Below, piece by piece: positions 61,611 to 64,000 of a DNA stretch of 64,000 bases. The translations under genes and the position numbers were made by a program. The stretch lies in the NCBI GenBank assembly GCA_037074705.1, contig CM073590.1:217898746-217962745 (forward strand), read 5' to 3'. The notes beneath the pieces were generated by a model. It searched no databases. It saw only the letters and a list, made by a program, of their open reading frames with translations, and had not been told where the DNA came from. This DNA is from Zhengitettix transpicula (lineage: Eukaryota > Arthropoda > Insecta > Orthoptera > Tetrigidae). The stretch's first letter is position 1. The number at the start of each line of letters is the position of its first letter.

Positions 61611-61869
61611 CTAATAATGGATCTCTTAACTCCTTATAACGTATCAAGATTCTCTTGTATTACGAATAATAGATTGCATTCCACTTAAACTATGTTTTCT
61701 ACAATTCAATCAATTTGAATATTATGTGTCCGCGGCATATTAAAATACAAATCTGCATATTAACAAAATAATGTGGCTGCCGTATTCTTTTTATGACGAG
61801 GAGAGGTGGTGGCACCGCGATCGCGATGGACGATATGGTCCGTTAAATTAAGTAAATAAATAGACGAAT

Positions 61870-61915
61870 AACAGCCAAATGAATAAATAATATAAATACC
61901 TCAATACACGTCGAT
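61870..61915. repeat. Foldback/MITE family A, small fragment
   Basis: ACAGCCAAATGAATAAATAA then TATAAATACCTCAATACACG matches the family's arm order. Too short to place further. Confidence 0.4.
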
Positions 61916-62479
61916 CAAATTAATTTCCATAAGTAACCTACATTCAATTTGAATATTACTCGCTCTCAATCACCTCAATCAAATGTTGTTTTTTTCTCGT
62001 TCTTCCTTATTTTTTTACATCATAGGTAGTCCAAATTTTTAAAGAATATCAAGTATCCATCATTTTCAGATGTACTAATACATTTCCTTCTTGTTAGAAA
62101 ACCTCATAAACCCACATGACACTAAAATCAAACGTTGTGCAGTTTACAAAATCTCTTTCTCGGGATGTAATTCCTGACACATTGGGCAAACGAAAAGATC
62201 GCTTAATACCCGGATCAATATATGTCCAACATCAATCTTTCTACTGATAAACAATCTGTTCGTTTCTGCACATATCGTCATTTCGAAACATTCATTCTAT
62301 TGCCAAAATCCTAATATTAGAGATGTTGAAAACCAGGTACTATTCCAAATTTATATGCGAATCACTGAAATTAACGTACAAACTGATACTTTGGAACTCA
62401 GAAATTGATATGACACCTTATTATTACACAAATTTCGTAAGCATAGAGTGAAGTGATTTTCCCAGACGCAGATTCTTGA

Positions 62480-63000
62480 GTGTCGTACATTCTGTTTGGG
62501 TTTTCACGAAGGAACCAGGTGGGTCATAAGAAGGGAGGGAAGTTGACGGCCGCAGCGTTGCGTGCAAGCCGGCTTTACGTAAGAGTAATCCTATTGAGCA
62601 AGGCCCCTGGGCACCAATCTCGGCCTGCTCTCTCAATCACACCGACGCACCAGAACTTTCCGGAGCAGCGGGCTTAAGAGACCGCCACGTCGCTGAACTG
62701 CTGTCAAAGCGAGTGCCACCAAGATGGATGAACTGGCAACGGACAAAGTTCGCCCGTCATCCGTCAGCCAATCGCATTACGCAGGGCTGCGCACTTTATG
62801 CGATACATAGACGCTGGACTTCCTTCGCTTCACATGCACTTGAAGGTTTCCCGTTACCTGGGGCAGATTCCTTCGGTTCTGAAAACACTATTGTATCCAT
62901 CTATTTTTGGAAATATATATTCACAGTGCAGCTCAGTATTGGTTCTCAGGGAAATATTCCCTCACACTCTAGAAGTTGTTTCGTGTAACGTGGAGTAATA
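62480..63000. other. GC-rich island with a short ATG frame in strong context
   Basis: GC is among the highest in the window up to about 62800. GCCACCAAGATGG at 62715-62727 places an ATG (62724) in a Kozak-like context, but its frame closes after 28 codons at 62808-62810 without an obvious donor. Other frames of 65-91 codons on both strands are not recognised. It could be a promoter with first exon; no TATA box or partner exon was found. Confidence 0.25.
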
Positions 63001-64000
63001 TTCCTACATTGGAACACTCATTGATTGTCGCCTCGCTCAATGACATAAACCCATTTTTTGATATAGCTTCCTTTGCACTGCACGTTTCACAAGTTTATTT
63101 TATACTTCTTATTTTCTACTCATTTTCAGAAATTCTGCAGTTTGCATGAGTTTCCTGGTAGCTCTTTATATCTTCTGTTCTACGCATAGATTAATCGCTC
63201 AATTCGTCCTCTATGGTCTCGGTATTTGCCAATCTTACTGTTCGTCAAGCGCCATATCACTTCAATTAACGTATCTGCAGCTTCAAGTACGTATTTGTTT
63301 TGCTTGTTATCAATACACGTTTTGTTTGATCCTTGGAAGAAGAAAGGATTTAACAATATGCAAAGTGTCAAGTGAAAAGTTATAATTAATTTATTAGTTA
63401 AAGAAATAAATTATTTACTCACTTCAGCCAAATTACATAAGTTTTACGTGTTTTAGTTACACTACAATTGTATATTTTGAATTTAAAGTAATTTACTGCA
63501 GTATAGGATCACTCATTGATCAAACTTGAACCAGATATGTTTCCATGAAATATTAAAGTTAAATATTATACAATTGTGGTTAAGTTTCTGACAATATCAC
63601 AAGCACTATTTTCACAAAGTATACATCGAGTTTTGTCGAAAATAATTTAATAAATGTTTTTGATTTCACTGTTCCTTAATTTATATCACGTATTCGTCTG
63701 GAAAGGCTGACAAATTGAGAGATTGTAAAAGAGGTTGTTACGTGAAATCGGATGAATAAAAATATTGTTGTGATTTGAACCCCGTTGTGTGACGATATTT
63801 ACCAGGTTGATGAATATTGTACGTACTCATTATTTTAATATTACAAAATTCTCTTAATTAAATAGACAATTGGGCAATTGGAGAATCTCCCTAAATTATA
63901 AAAAATCTATCACAGTTCCCTTCTCCTTGAAACATAACAGAAACTTAATCTTATATAATCAACCTAGGGGTCACTTTAGCTCAGAAACTTTCATGGTCTC
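63000..64000. other. Right-hand edge, mostly AT-rich
   Basis: Opposed frames of 79 and 63 codons at 63146-63385 carry no domain. Nothing else can be supported. Confidence 0.45.

Noticed and set aside
1..64000. CRISPR arrays, prophage, operons or bacterial defence systems
   Set aside because: There are no regularly spaced repeats with spacers and no compact genes; SINEs, mariner and Penelope remnants mark the DNA as arthropod-type nuclear sequence.

Overview
The window looks like a gene-poor, strongly AT-rich stretch of a large arthropod genome, probably an insect. The signs are degraded mariner and Penelope-like retroelement remnants, tRNA-derived SINEs, several interspersed repeat families, long AT and CT microsatellites, and no compact genes. 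A polyneopteran-type large genome is my guess; nothing in the sequence fixes the species. I found no complete protein-coding gene, no rRNA or tRNA gene, no CRISPR array and no bacterial-style operon. The open reading frames present (up to about 124 codons) lack recognisable domains, often occur on both strands of the same island, and are about what chance gives in 64 kb.

Layout. 1-11 kb: a partial open frame at the left edge, a GC-richer block (320-720), a foldback copy (2.0-2.2 kb), an interspersed C-rich repeat (2.26-2.67 kb), a long retroposon copy (5.79-6.25 kb), a second foldback copy (8.48-8.78 kb) and GC-richer islands near 6.7, 8.0 and 10.3 kb. 11-22 kb: a Penelope-like GIY-YIG endonuclease remnant (11.26-11.56 kb), the largest microsatellite, SINE fragments next to a retroposon copy (16.5-16.9 kb), another retroposon copy (18.2-18.65 kb), a foldback element and a 29-bp-arm hairpin (20.3 kb). 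22-35 kb: a repeat found again near 60 kb (27.8-28.3 kb), a LINE-like tail family (25.9-26.1 kb), a candidate 129-bp exon on the minus strand (31.25-31.38 kb) and a cluster of three C/EBP-like palindromes (32.1 kb). 35-50 kb: a nested foldback element (38.5-39.4 kb), a block with overlapping open frames (41.57-41.96 kb), two full-length copies of one SINE (43.4 and 47.3 kb, the second with an 11-bp target duplication) and a long retroposon copy (45.8-46.3 kb). 50-64 kb: a perfect 52-bp-arm palindrome (52.5 kb), an inverted pair of mariner 3' halves split by a tandem retroposon insertion (53.8-54.9 kb), a degenerate 27-bp minisatellite (56.27-56.65 kb) and more copies of the same repeat families.

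Between the repeats lie a dozen or more islands of 200-500 bp with clearly higher GC and complex, unique-looking sequence. They could be conserved regulatory elements of a distant gene, isolated exons, or old unrecognised repeats; this cannot be settled without comparison to related genomes. The clearest results are the mobile-element structures: the Penelope remnant, the inverted mariner, the SINE pair, the retroposon family with a shared A-tailed 3' end, and a foldback family whose ends carry a hairpin with partly compensatory changes.
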